NCBI RefSeq assembly: GCF_000144605.1
Contig: NC_014375.1
Location: 62,001 to 126,000 of the forward strand
Direction of reading: 5' to 3'
Origin: Brevundimonas subvibrioides ATCC 15264
Lineage (GTDB): Bacteria; Pseudomonadota; Alphaproteobacteria; Caulobacterales; Caulobacteraceae
DNA length: 64,000 nucleotides
The position numbers and the translations under genes were made by a program. Within the stretch, counting starts at the first letter, position 1, and every line of letters begins with the position of its first letter. Below are positions 1 to 8,365 of this stretch, one piece after another. The notes under the pieces are model-generated. The model searched no databases and was not told the origin of the DNA. It was given only the letters and a program-made list of their open reading frames with translations.

Positions 1-350
1 ACGGCGAGAACGACGAACGCAAATGGCAGATACCAGAGGTGAGCGCTGGGGCCTGTGAGGACGCCTGCGATCAGCCCGTTGTCGGCGTCCACGATCGGCT
101 GTTGTTGGACGATGTTCAGGCCTGCATAGACGGCCCACCAGAAGGCCCACGGGACAAGGAGGCGGGCCGCCCGCGTCTTGAGGGGCTGGATCTTGGCGTG
201 GTTCGGACCGGCCTCGAACATCAGCGAAAGCAGCAGGAAGACGACCAGACCCGCATAGCCCCATTGCGAGCCGGGAACCCCGGCGTGAAACCACACGATG
301 CCCAGGGCGCTGACGACACGAAGCCATTCCACCGCGTTGTGTCGCTGCAC
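1..350 (-). CDS. Acyltransferase-3-like membrane protein (N-terminal part, runs off window)
   Basis: The reading frame is open from a GTG at 350 (an in-frame TTG lies at 356) to base 1, so the C-terminus is missing. The visible ~116 residues begin QRHNAVEWLRVVSALGIVWFHAG, followed by further hydrophobic stretches (GYAGLVVFLLLSL, LLVPWAFWWAVYAGL, LWYLPFAFVVLAV). An N-terminal LR..SALGI..FHAG segment followed by many membrane spans is typical of acyltransferase 3 (OafA-type) enzymes that acetylate surface sugars. It is the last visible gene of the phage late operon, downstream of a tail glycosidase, so a lysogenic-conversion role (modifying the receptor glycan) is inferred. A G-rich stretch about 6-15 bases upstream could serve as ribosome binding site. 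Confidence 0.6.
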   Translation of the reverse strand, partial: MQRHNAVEWLRVVSALGIVWFHAGVPGSQWGYAGLVVFLLLSLMFEAGPNHAKIQPLKTRAARLLVPWAFWWAVYAGLNIVQQQPIVDADNGLIAGVLTGPSAHLWYLPFAFVVLA

Positions 351-415
351 GTTCAAGCCCCCATCCCGTCGAGAGCTTTGGCCGACATGGTCTCTCACCG
401 CAAGAACGACGCAGG

Positions 416-1618
416 TTAGGTGAGCAGTACGGCGACGTTGTTGATCGTTGCGCCGAGCGGGGCACCCTGGGTCTGGGGCGACCCGCCGTTGTTGATGCTC
501 TGCGATCGATAGGAGTTCAGGCAGTTCATCGTCTTGCCCTGGAAGATCGCGGTGATGGCGTCGAACTGGGCAGGGGTCAGGACACGGGACAGGCGCATGT
601 CACTGCCGCTGCCGCCCGGCAGATACCAGTCGTACAGGATCACCCGCTTGACGTTGTTCGCCAGGCAGAAGGCGATCATCTCCTTGACCGCGCGGGCATT
701 GGGGAACGAGTCCCCGACCTCGGTGCACCACAGTTCCAGGGCGCTCGCGCCGGTGAAGGCGGCGATGGCCGTGATCACGGCGTTGACGCACGCTCGGTCG
801 AACCGCAGCGAGTTCGTCTCCGAATAGAAGTGATAGGCGATGACGTTGCAGTAGTAGCCGGTCGAACCGCTGTCCGCGTAGGCGGCGGCCATGTAGGCGT
901 TCAGGCCCAGCGTGGCCGCGACCCCGCTCTGGAAGGTCCATTGAGGGCTCAGAACCTTGATGGTCGTCGAGTTGGCCGTGTTGTAGGTCTGCACAGCCGT
1001 CCAGATGGCCTTCTGATGCGCGACGAGCTGGGCGAGCGTGCCGGTGAAAGACCCCGAGACGTTCGGCTCGTTCCAGCCCTCGATGTGCGTGATCTTCGTG
1101 CCGTATCGGGCCAGGAGCCAGGCGACGAAGTTGCTGACAAACGCGTTGTTGGTCGGCGGGGCCTGAATGGAGCCGCCGCTAGCCCAGGCGGGCACATAGC
1201 CGATGGAATAGAGAACGTCTTTCCCGGCCGCCGAAGCTGCGTTGACCATGGAATCCAGGCGGGCGACGGCGGCCGCGTTGTAAACCCCCTGCGACGTCTC
1301 AATGTCCTGCCAGAACACGCCCGTGTCATGGGTTCGCAGGGTGCCGAATGTCGTCGGCTGATCGGCCGCGCCAGTCCAACCGTTTGCCGAGGCCGCGTTG
1401 CCGCTGCTGTAGCCCATGGCCAGGCCGACCGACTTCGCGCCCATTGCGATATCGGTGCCCCTGACCTGGGAGATCAACGCGAGGGGGTCGCTGGTGACGC
1501 CCGCCGGCAGGAAAACCGCCGTCAGATCTGACGGCTCAATCCCGATCCAGTTCGTGCCGTTGAAATAGACGCTCAGAAAGCCCGACTTGTCGGTGAACCG
1601 CGTGGCGCTCGTAATCAT
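416..1618 (-). CDS. Tail-associated glycoside hydrolase-like protein
   Basis: About 400 residues. The ATG at 1618 overlaps the stop of the preceding gene by four bases (ATGA), which decides the start; the frame stays open further upstream but that part reads as low-complexity shadow. The protein looks like a clan-A (TIM-barrel) glycosidase of the GH39/GH5 kind: HIEGWNEPN near residues 178-186 holds a candidate acid/base Glu184, and LELWCTEVGDSF near 294-305 holds a candidate nucleophile Glu300. The first ~60 residues resemble a virion-attachment domain and the C-terminal ~40 residues are low complexity. Its place after the tail genes suggests a receptor-degrading tail spike or fibre enzyme. 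The substrate is unknown. Confidence 0.65.
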   Translation of the reverse strand: MITSATRFTDKSGFLSVYFNGTNWIGIEPSDLTAVFLPAGVTSDPLALISQVRGTDIAMGAKSVGLAMGYSSGNAASANGWTGAADQPTTFGTLRTHDTGVFWQDIETSQGVYNAAAVARLDSMVNAASAAGKDVLYSIGYVPAWASGGSIQAPPTNNAFVSNFVAWLLARYGTKITHIEGWNEPNVSGSFTGTLAQLVAHQKAIWTAVQTYNTANSTTIKVLSPQWTFQSGVAATLGLNAYMAAAYADSGSTGYYCNVIAYHFYSETNSLRFDRACVNAVITAIAAFTGASALELWCTEVGDSFPNARAVKEMIAFCLANNVKRVILYDWYLPGGSGSDMRLSRVLTPAQFDAITAIFQGKTMNCLNSYRSQSINNGGSPQTQGAPLGATINNVAVLLT

Positions 1619-2166
1619 TGGTTGAAGACCTCGACAGCCCAGCCCAGAAGGGTGGCATAGTGGGTGTTGGCCGCTGTTGCGTTCAGGGCCGCGAAGTAGA
1701 TTTCGACGTCGTTGTTCTCGAAGTCGTAGGTCGAAAGCGCGAGGTTGTTCGACGCTGCCGCCCCCGCACCGCCCGCTGAGCCGGTCATGCCCGAGATCTG
1801 GGCGTGCAGACTGTTCCGGAAGATGATGGTGGAGTTGACGATCAACAGGCCGTTCGCCGTCGTCGCGTTGCCGTTGAACAGCAGGGTGTGACCGTTGGCG
1901 TTTCCGGCAGGGGTGAACCCCGCCTGGTTCATCGCCACATTGATCGCGCAGTTTCCGCTGGGCGTGACGGCATTGAAGATGCCACGAACGTGGATCTCGC
2001 TGCTCGGGCTCAGCACCGCCTTGGGCACGATGCAGTAGTCGAGCAGCGTCAGGGCCGTCGAGTTGACGACGGAGACGGGCGTGCCGCTGGCCGCGCGCCA
2101 TCCGCTCCGGAGCGCCTTCGTGATCGCGCCAAGGTCGGCTGGGCTGCTGGTGAATAGGTCGGCCAT
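1615..2166 (-). CDS. Phage tail-end structural protein, unknown
   Basis: 183 residues rich in Ala, Asn, Thr and Ser with alternating hydrophobic strands, no signal peptide and no membrane segment. It ends in an ATGA overlap with the glycosidase gene and starts just after a small gene ending at 2167, so it is translationally coupled within the late operon. The composition and position suit a beta-rich fibre or receptor-binding component, possibly with a C-terminal jelly-roll-like fold. I do not recognise a named family; the structural role is inferred from context only. Confidence 0.6.
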   Translation of the reverse strand: MADLFTSSPADLGAITKALRSGWRAASGTPVSVVNSTALTLLDYCIVPKAVLSPSSEIHVRGIFNAVTPSGNCAINVAMNQAGFTPAGNANGHTLLFNGNATTANGLLIVNSTIIFRNSLHAQISGMTGSAGGAGAAASNNLALSTYDFENNDVEIYFAALNATAANTHYATLLGWAVEVFNQ

Positions 2167-2352
2167 CTATGCCCCCGTAGGAATGACGATGCGCGGCGCG
2201 GAGCTGTCGCTACCGACACGCACGAGTTGATTGGATGAGGCAGAGCCGATGCGAAGGAAGCCATAGCCAGCCGGAGCCCCCCCGCCCTTGGCAGGGGCGG
2301 AAAGGCCCACGCCCCCGATCGTGCGGCCGATCTGGCCGATCGAGCCGACCAT
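2167..2352 (-). CDS. Small glycine-rich late protein, unknown
   Basis: 61 residues beginning MVGSIGQIGRTIGGVGL and ending APRIVIPTGA. The frame is open further upstream, but the ATG at 2352 lies two bases after the stop codon of the 111-residue gene and gives a sensible protein, so I chose it. The Gly-rich N-terminus followed by a short beta-like tail resembles small tail-fibre or fibre-assembly proteins. No family is recognised. Confidence 0.5.
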   Translation of the reverse strand: MVGSIGQIGRTIGGVGLSAPAKGGGAPAGYGFLRIGSASSNQLVRVGSDSSAPRIVIPTGA

Positions 2353-2354
2353 GG

Positions 2355-2690
2355 TCAGACGGTCCAGACGTAGATGACGTGACCGGCCGCGACCTCGAAC
2401 GCGCGGGCGGTGTCGATGACCATGGCGCGGGCGGCGCGGACAGCGGCCTTGGCGGTGTCGTCGGCGCCAGTGGCCTCGGCCCCGGCATAAACCTTCACCT
2501 TCGCGTCGGTGATGACCTCGACGTAGCGAACGCCGGTGGCGACCACGGCCTGCGGGCTGGTGGGCTGTGAGGCGGGCACCGAGGCGATGTCGACGCGATC
2601 CTGCGCCCCGACGCCAGGGAAGCACTGGGCTTCCACACCGACGGTGCCCTGGTTGAGGCGGGCGGCGAAGTTCAGATGAGCAGTGGCCAT
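2355..2690 (-). CDS. Late-operon protein, unknown (111 aa)
   Basis: 111 residues, MATAHLNFAARLNQG to HVIYVWTV, Ala/Val rich with several predicted beta strands and a central helix (DDTAKAAVRAARAMVIDTARAF). It looks like a small virion-associated protein. It is preceded by a 62-base gap containing one of the dispersed 15-bp palindromes (2716-2730), making this the one palindrome copy that is intergenic and upstream of a start codon. No functional assignment is possible. Confidence 0.55.
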   Translation of the reverse strand: MATAHLNFAARLNQGTVGVEAQCFPGVGAQDRVDIASVPASQPTSPQAVVATGVRYVEVITDAKVKVYAGAEATGADDTAKAAVRAARAMVIDTARAFEVAAGHVIYVWTV

Positions 2691-2715
2691 GACGGGTCCT
2701 TTGTCGGTGCGGGAT

Positions 2716-2730
2716 GCGAACGGCGTTCGC
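2716..2730. repeat. Dispersed 15-bp palindrome, copy 1 (intergenic)
   Basis: GCGAACGGCGTTCGC, two 7-base arms around one central base. This copy lies between two minus-strand late genes, 26 bases upstream of the start of the 111-residue gene, where an operator or promoter-linked site would sit. Confidence 0.75.
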
Positions 2731-2752
2731 GATCATCGGGGATGGAGCGGAA

Positions 2753-3277
2753 TCAGCCCGCGAAGCTGTCGGTCAGGATCAGGGCCGCGACGCTCCCGAT
2801 GACCGCTGCAGCCCCCAGGATGACGACCACGCGCGCCAGACGGCCGGGCGTCGGGACGTCGGTCGGGATAGGGTCCAGATAGACGGCCGGTTCGGTGCGA
2901 AAGGCCGCAGCCTTGATCACGCTGTCCCGCCCGATCATCGCGGCCAGCCGCAGGAAATCGACGCTCCAGGGGGGCGGGTCGCGCTCACCCGTGACCTGGT
3001 CCAGAATCCAGAGCGCCATCGCCAGCATGACCGTGCCCACCAGCGGCAGGCCGATCGACATGGAATGCACCTGCAGGGCGTGGCCGGGGAACAGGATCAC
3101 CCCGCCGTATCCGAACAGGATGACCGAGGCCAAAAACACCAGCCCCCGCACCCACCAGGGCGCGCTGACCTTGGTCTCGAACGCCTTGCCCAAGAGCCGG
3201 GCGATTTCGAGAAGGGCGGCACCGGAGGCGAGAAAGGCCATACCGGCATAGAGAACCATGACGACGTGGGCGTTCAT
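2753..3277 (-). CDS. Multispan membrane protein, possible lysis or superinfection factor
   Basis: 174 residues with about four hydrophobic segments: VLYAGMAFLASGAALLEIA, WWVRGLVFLASVILFGYGGV, LPLVGTVMLAMALWIL and VVVILGAAAVIGSVAALIL. The start overlaps the stop of the upstream small membrane protein by four bases. Two adjacent small membrane proteins near the end of a siphophage late operon usually include a holin or antiholin, but this one is longer than most holins, so the lysis role is only suggested. Confidence 0.6.
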   Translation of the reverse strand: MNAHVVMVLYAGMAFLASGAALLEIARLLGKAFETKVSAPWWVRGLVFLASVILFGYGGVILFPGHALQVHSMSIGLPLVGTVMLAMALWILDQVTGERDPPPWSVDFLRLAAMIGRDSVIKAAAFRTEPAVYLDPIPTDVPTPGRLARVVVILGAAAVIGSVAALILTDSFAG

Positions 3278-3603
3278 GACGAAGGCTCCAGGTTGAAGAC
3301 GGCCCGCACCACGCGGGTCAGCATATCGAACAGGGCACGCGGATCATTGGCGACCATCCACCCGACGGTCAGGGCGACGCCGCGCATATCCAGCGCGGGG
3401 ATGATCTTCAGCACGATCCCCTCGGTCAGGGCCTCGGCAGCGATCGGTCCGGCCACGATCCCCAGCGCCAGACCCAGCCAGGCCCGACGCTGGGCGATCG
3501 GGTTGCCGGCCTTGGCCGAATAGGCCGTCACCAGGCCGACAGCCCCGGACAACAGCCCGCCGCATGCGCCCCAGAACGCCGCATACTCTCGCGGGTCCAA
3601 CAT
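3274..3603 (-). CDS. Small membrane protein, candidate holin
   Basis: 109 residues with two to three hydrophobic stretches (FWGACGGLLSGAVGLVTAYS, AWLGLALGIVAGPIAAEAL, MRGVALTVGWMVA) and a charged C-terminus (DMLTRVVRAVFNLEPSS). Size and topology fit a class I/II holin-like protein. It overlaps the next membrane gene, so the two are probably co-translated. No endolysin is recognisable beside it, so the lysis assignment stays tentative; an endolysin could lie left of the window. Confidence 0.5.
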   Translation of the reverse strand: MLDPREYAAFWGACGGLLSGAVGLVTAYSAKAGNPIAQRRAWLGLALGIVAGPIAAEALTEGIVLKIIPALDMRGVALTVGWMVANDPRALFDMLTRVVRAVFNLEPSS

Positions 3604-3670
3604 CGGTCCCTCCCATGACGTCAGGCTGAAAACAGGCAGCCGACGACGGGCGTGGCTTGGCGAGCGAAGG

Positions 3671-4045
3671 TCAGTCTCGATTGAAGTTCAGCAGCACGGC
3701 CACGAAGGCGACCGCTCGGGACACACGCGACACGCCGTCGACGCCCATGGCCTCAAGGAATACATAGTCGCCCAGCAGCTTGGGCCACCGCCTGTCGGTC
3801 CGCATCCGGTCATGAACCACGGCGGACCGGGCAATCTGCCCAGCCAGCCGTTGGCCCCATTCCGTCCGCAGGATCAACCGCGGAATCGATGCCAGGTCGG
3901 TGCAGAACCCTTCCGGGGCGGTGATGGCCCATCCGGACCCGAGGAAGCCGACGTCATAGGACAGCGGCGAGGTCAGGCAGACGATCGGCCGACCGGCGCG
4001 GGTCTCGCCCGTCTCGCGCCAGGTCGCGTCGGTGAAGCGGCTCAT
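3671..4045 (-). CDS. DUF1353-family phage protein
   Basis: 124 residues. The segment EGFCTDLASIPRLI followed by SAVVHDRM matches the DUF1353 pattern (TDLASVPR ... AAxxHD) common in tailed phages near lysis and tail-end genes. The C-terminus is hydrophobic (VSRAVAFVAVLLNF), as in many relatives. Molecular function is unknown; some authors have suggested peptidase-like or lysis-related roles for the family. The start overlaps the upstream gene by four bases. Confidence 0.7.
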   Translation of the reverse strand: MSRFTDATWRETGETRAGRPIVCLTSPLSYDVGFLGSGWAITAPEGFCTDLASIPRLILRTEWGQRLAGQIARSAVVHDRMRTDRRWPKLLGDYVFLEAMGVDGVSRVSRAVAFVAVLLNFNRD

Positions 4046-4608
4046 TCCGGCCAGCCCGTCCGCCAGTCGAAGGCGGCCACGTCTGCAGCCTCGGCCGCCG
4101 CGTCCTTCAGGCCTCGCGCATGGAAGGTCAGGGCGGATTTGAACGCCACCCCGGCCTGGAACAGGGCCAGGACCTGCGGCGCATCCAGGGGGACCAGTTC
4201 GTTGTCGGCCGTGATCCAGACGAAGTCCTGATCCGGATCGGCCCAGCGCAGGTCGCCGGCCTGCGCGCCCTGGGCCAGCGCGCCCATGGCCAGCTGCGCC
4301 GCGCCCATGATGTTCTCGCGGTCCGACGCACGGGACTGATAGCGGTGACCGTCGAACGTGAACCCGGAATCGATGCGCCGGTCCCGCTCGCGGTCGATCT
4401 CGCGACTGACGGTCTCGACTGTCGGCTGCGTGGTGACGGCCAGAACTGCCGCTGTCGTCGCGGCGAACCGGCGGGCGCGGTCCAGGTTGGCGGGCAGGCC
4501 GTCCGGATACAGGTCGGCCGCGCCGTCCAGGATGGCGGCAGCCTCGGCCATCTTTTCGGCCAGCGCGGCTTCGACGGCGGCACGGGTCGTCAGGGTCTGA
4601 TCGGTCAT
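4042..4608 (-). CDS. DUF4376-like phage protein
   Basis: 188 residues. The central part, REIDRERDRRIDSGFTFDGH followed by RYQSRASDRENIMGAAQLA, fits the DUF4376 signature (ERDRRI..GF.F.G..Y..D..SR..I.GA...A), found in tail-fibre accessory or chaperone proteins at the end of phage tail modules. The N-terminal ~60 residues are helical and Ala-rich. It lies directly after the tail tip gene, which fits a role in fibre assembly. Confidence 0.65.
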   Translation of the reverse strand: MTDQTLTTRAAVEAALAEKMAEAAAILDGAADLYPDGLPANLDRARRFAATTAAVLAVTTQPTVETVSREIDRERDRRIDSGFTFDGHRYQSRASDRENIMGAAQLAMGALAQGAQAGDLRWADPDQDFVWITADNELVPLDAPQVLALFQAGVAFKSALTFHARGLKDAAAEAADVAAFDWRTGWPE

Positions 4609-4618
4609 GAGCTCGCTC

Positions 4619-7600
4619 TCAGGAGGTGTAGTGGGTGATCTTGATCGACAGATCGACGGTGCCCGATGTCGTCTCGGCCGTGCTGCCCCGGCCTGTCAGG
4701 GCCACCTGCCAGCGATAGGTTTCGGCCCCCGGATTATCGATGACCTCTCTGATCGGGATGCAGCCGACCTTGGTCGTCTGGCGGGCCGAGCAGTCGATCG
4801 GGTCGCTCGTCCACTGGATCGTGTTGTCACTGACCCGGACCAGCCTGATCAGGTAGTAGCCGCTGGCGAAGACAGGCGGCACGGCCGGAAAGCTCGCACC
4901 GCTGTCGAACTGCGTCGTGCCCTTGACCTCGACTTCCCACCGCCCGCCGGCACCGACCGTCCAGGTCCCGCCCGGGTCGTTGGTGGAGACCGTCGGATAG
5001 CTGGCGAAGGCTCCGATCTGTCCGCTGACAGCCCATGTCCGCGCGGTCCCCCGCACGGAGGTTCCGTCGACATAGGGCGGGGCATTGGCGATGCAGGTGA
5101 AGGCGTTGGCACGGCTCATGGCCGAGAAGGCGATGCTGGACGGCCCCTCCCATTGGGTCAGGTCGCCGGTCGTGCCGAAGGGCGCGCCCCAGGCGATGAC
5201 CCGCGTGGTGCCGCCTGTCGTGGTGCGCAATGTGTCGGTGGCGTCGTCGAAGACCGTGTTGCCGCCGAAATAGATGAAGGGCGCGTCCAGGGCGACGGCC
5301 GAGCCCAGCGAGGACGAGACCAGCCGCAGTCGCGCTGGAGCGCCTCCGCTGGCCGAGGCGACGACCTCGTAATAGGCAAGCGCCTGCTGGGTCTCCAGGT
5401 CGATGATGGCGAGACTGTTGCTGATGACCGAGGCCCCGACCTCATCATTCGAGGCTTGGTCGTTCCATGGGAGGGCCACCGGGCCGCCGTTCACCATCAC
5501 CTTGTTGCAGGCCAGATAGGAGGCCGCGCCGTTCTTCCGCGCCACGACCCTAAAGCCGTTCGTGCCCGTCGGCATCGTGAAGCTGTATTCGACCCGGCCC
5601 CAGCCTGGATTGGCAAACGTCAGGGCCGCGCTGTCAGAGATCGCCGACGCGCCGCTGTAGAAGGTCACGAAGACCGACGCATTGCCCCCGACACCTCCGA
5701 CCTCAGCGTTCAGCGCGACGGAATAGGTTGCTCCGGCATTGCCCGAAATGGTGTCCGAGATTGCGCTGTGCGTCCCGGCGGCGGCCATATAGGCGAACGT
5801 GCCTTGTGTGGGGTCGGAAAGGACGCTCCAACCCGACGCGCTCCAGTGGTTAAGTCCGTCGGTGAAGTTGGAGTTGAGCAGCTTGTTCGCCTGGAAGATC
5901 AGGCGGGTGTTGATGTTGCTCACCTGCTGGGCGCGGATCGTAGTTTCCGTGACGAGGTCGCCGGACAGGTCGGACAGGTCGCCGAAGATGTCGGTGATGT
6001 CACCGAACAGATCGACGACCGTGGGGCTGGTGGGATCGACGTCGCCGGCGACCAGTTGCGCTGTCGACAGTGGGAACCAGACGCTGGGAAGCACTGGCCG
6101 CGTTGGGTTCCCGATCGGCACCAGGCGGCCCTCGATCGCGGCATCCGCCGGCACGCCGTTCGACATGACCATGACGCCTGACGCCAGGTCCTCCGTCCGC
6201 GCGGTCGCCGCTTCCGTTTCGCCGACGCGGCGCACCTCGGCCCGGATCGCCGTCATGGCACCGTCCACGGGCGTGGCCCAGGTGAATCGGACGCCCGGCA
6301 TGGTCGAGGTGTCGCCCGCCAGGATCGCAGCCTCGGCCGCTACGCTGTTCAGCGCCAGCGCGTCGACAGGGACCGGTGCGGGCGGCGGCAGGGCCGTCGA
6401 CTCCACCGGGTACGGTACTCCGAACACCGAAGACGCGATCTCGCGCAGCGACAGGCGCATCCGCCAGGAGGCGTCGGTGGACCATCCCGCGATCTGATAT
6501 CGGACCGTCGCGCCCGCGTGGTGCCGGGCGCTCTGCCAGGCGATCCAGTCGCCCTCTTCCAGCATGGAACAGTCGGGCGGCAGGACGACGGTGGCGCGCC
6601 GTTCCAGACGACTGGATCGACGCACGATCTCGGCGCACCAGTCGGCCTGACGCCCGTCAGTGACCAGCACCAGCGGCAGCGTCATCTCGCGCGGGCCGCC
6701 GTCCTCGGCGATGTCGGCCAGATCGCGCCGGACCGGACCGGCGAAATCCTTCCAGTTCTGCTCGGGCGACACATAGCGCGGCACGACCGTGTTGATCCGA
6801 CCGCCGTCGCCGTCCGTCAGGAAATCCGAGAAGGTCACCGGCTCGCCCACGACCAGGTCGTCGTCGGTGATGGTCAGAACCGCAGCCTTGGCCTGGCCGG
6901 GCTCGATCTCGACCCCGCCCTCGCGCTGGACGATGACGCCCGCCATGGCGGCGGCGAACATTTCCTCGACCGAGATGAAGCTGTCGGAGGCCCGGATCGT
7001 GCCGTTGACCATGTAGAGCGTCGTGCCCGGGGCGAAGTCGCCGTCGACGTCCTCGTCGCACAGGTTGGCGGCGGCGATGATGCGCGCAGGCGGCGCTTCC
7101 TCGGGCGTCAGGCCACGGCCGATCAGCAGGTGTTCCGCCTCGCCCTGATGTCCCTCGACATAGATGCCGCGCACCGTCGCATAGCGCAGCAGGGTGGCGT
7201 TCCGGGACCAGGCGTGGGTCGAGGGATCGTCCCAGGTCTGGGCACCGGCTCCGACATAGCCGAGGCCCGGGTCCTTGCGCGCGTCATAGACCTTCAGGCC
7301 GCGCAGCACGAACCGGATTTGCGGCAGGCCCTGCGGCCAGACCTTCTCGTCGAACTTGCAGCTGACCCAGATCCGCGTGACGCCGACGCCGACGTCGGTG
7401 TTGGACCAGCCCGAGGCCGACAGCCAGCGCGCGGGCGGTGACGTGCCCGTGGCCGAGGCGTTGACGAACTCCATGTCCAGCGCATCGCCGAACCCCGGCT
7501 GCAGGCCATTGCCCGTCCAGGCATAGAAGACGTCGTCGATGTAGTAACCGACCAGCGCATCGACGCTGTGGTCGGCCAGGGCGATGCAGCGGGTGACGTA

Positions 7601-7948
7601 GTCCGTGCCGTACTGGCCACCGTGATTGAAGACGTCGACCAGGGACCCGCCGGTGATCGTCTCTCCGAGCAAAGCCTCGCGGGGCACCTCCCCCAGCGAA
7701 AGCGACTGGACGCTGGCCTGCCGCTCCGCCACGCCCGCCTTGTTCTTCCCTTGAAGCTTGCTGGCCCCCCAGCTGACGGCGGCGGTCAGGGCCGCGTTGA
7801 CGATGAAGCTGCCGACGGCAGACGAGGCAAAAACCGAGATCGCGGTGATCGTCGCCGTGATCGGGTCAGCCTTCGCAGGCGTAGGCGCGGTCACGACGAA
7901 GCTCAGCGCCAAGGCGCTGCCCAGAAGCAGGCGTTTCAGGCGCATCAC
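4619..7948 (-). CDS. Tail tip / host-specificity protein (J-like)
   Basis: 1109 residues, the largest virion protein here. Position after the distal tail genes and architecture fit a lambda J-type tip attachment protein: an N-terminal hub-like region (to ~520), a fibronectin-like domain (~540-650), a coiled stretch (VDLFGDITDIFGDLSDLSGD) and a C-terminal receptor-binding region of beta domains. Unusually, it starts MMRLKRLLLGSALALSFVVT with APTPAKAD following, like a Sec signal peptide, and a second hydrophobic stretch follows at ~35-60. The start overlaps the upstream gene by four bases, supporting that N-terminus. Confidence 0.75.
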   Translation of the reverse strand: MMRLKRLLLGSALALSFVVTAPTPAKADPITATITAISVFASSAVGSFIVNAALTAAVSWGASKLQGKNKAGVAERQASVQSLSLGEVPREALLGETITGGSLVDVFNHGGQYGTDYVTRCIALADHSVDALVGYYIDDVFYAWTGNGLQPGFGDALDMEFVNASATGTSPPARWLSASGWSNTDVGVGVTRIWVSCKFDEKVWPQGLPQIRFVLRGLKVYDARKDPGLGYVGAGAQTWDDPSTHAWSRNATLLRYATVRGIYVEGHQGEAEHLLIGRGLTPEEAPPARIIAAANLCDEDVDGDFAPGTTLYMVNGTIRASDSFISVEEMFAAAMAGVIVQREGGVEIEPGQAKAAVLTITDDDLVVGEPVTFSDFLTDGDGGRINTVVPRYVSPEQNWKDFAGPVRRDLADIAEDGGPREMTLPLVLVTDGRQADWCAEIVRRSSRLERRATVVLPPDCSMLEEGDWIAWQSARHHAGATVRYQIAGWSTDASWRMRLSLREIASSVFGVPYPVESTALPPPAPVPVDALALNSVAAEAAILAGDTSTMPGVRFTWATPVDGAMTAIRAEVRRVGETEAATARTEDLASGVMVMSNGVPADAAIEGRLVPIGNPTRPVLPSVWFPLSTAQLVAGDVDPTSPTVVDLFGDITDIFGDLSDLSGDLVTETTIRAQQVSNINTRLIFQANKLLNSNFTDGLNHWSASGWSVLSDPTQGTFAYMAAAGTHSAISDTISGNAGATYSVALNAEVGGVGGNASVFVTFYSGASAISDSAALTFANPGWGRVEYSFTMPTGTNGFRVVARKNGAASYLACNKVMVNGGPVALPWNDQASNDEVGASVISNSLAIIDLETQQALAYYEVVASASGGAPARLRLVSSSLGSAVALDAPFIYFGGNTVFDDATDTLRTTTGGTTRVIAWGAPFGTTGDLTQWEGPSSIAFSAMSRANAFTCIANAPPYVDGTSVRGTARTWAVSGQIGAFASYPTVSTNDPGGTWTVGAGGRWEVEVKGTTQFDSGASFPAVPPVFASGYYLIRLVRVSDNTIQWTSDPIDCSARQTTKVGCIPIREVIDNPGAETYRWQVALTGRGSTAETTSGTVDLSIKITHYTS

Positions 7949-8364
7949 AGGCTCCAGGCCGACGTCATCGCGGTCCGGGGCAGCCGCACCTGACCGCGCT
8001 CGGGATGTAGCCCGACGACCATCTCACCCTCGACCAGAACCAGAGTGCTGTCGGCCGTGAGGCCAACGTCGCCCCGCGCCGCCATCGTCGGCGGGATCGG
8101 CCGCATAACCTCGCCGACCGCCCTGGCCATGCCGCCGTGCGCCGCCAGGACCCGCCGCGCGCCGCGCCGCGTGGTCCATTGGCTGGAGAATGCGTCCAGC
8201 GGGTTGACGCCGCGTGCGGCCTTGACCCCGCCTCCGACGAACCGCGCGCAATCCTGCGTCAGCGGCTCCGGCCCATAGCCGAAGGCCCAGCCCATCCGGG
8301 ATTCCAGATAGGCCATCAGCGCGACGCCATCGCGGGTCAGGGCGGGTGCAGGGATGGCCGTCAT
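7945..8364 (-). CDS. NlpC/P60-like (DUF6950-type) tail protein
   Basis: 139 residues. The motif LTQDCARFVGGGVKA has the Cys placement of NlpC/P60-like cysteine peptidase folds (xDCxxFV), and the gene sits where tail-tip peptidoglycan hydrolases (lambda K analogues) are found, between a hub protein and the J-like protein. The later catalytic His is not obvious (HPERGQVRLPR near the C-terminus is a candidate), so it may be a degenerate, DUF6950-like member. A role in cell-wall penetration or tip assembly is inferred. Confidence 0.6.
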   Translation of the reverse strand: MTAIPAPALTRDGVALMAYLESRMGWAFGYGPEPLTQDCARFVGGGVKAARGVNPLDAFSSQWTTRRGARRVLAAHGGMARAVGEVMRPIPPTMAARGDVGLTADSTLVLVEGEMVVGLHPERGQVRLPRTAMTSAWSL

Positions 8365-8365
8365 C

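Noticed and set aside
416..2101. 561-residue version of the glycosidase starting at 2101
   Set aside because: The first ~161 residues are an out-of-frame reading of the upstream tail gene; the ATGA junction at 1618 gives the better start.
4607..6181. Long open frame on the plus strand (524 codons), antisense to the tail tip gene
   Set aside because: High-GC shadow: Arg/Gly/Asp-rich translation with no domain, fully inside a well-supported gene on the other strand. Similar shadows at 11018-12913, 16619-18544, 19069-20625, 21127-22884, 24969-26915 and 56365-61024 were rejected for the same reason.
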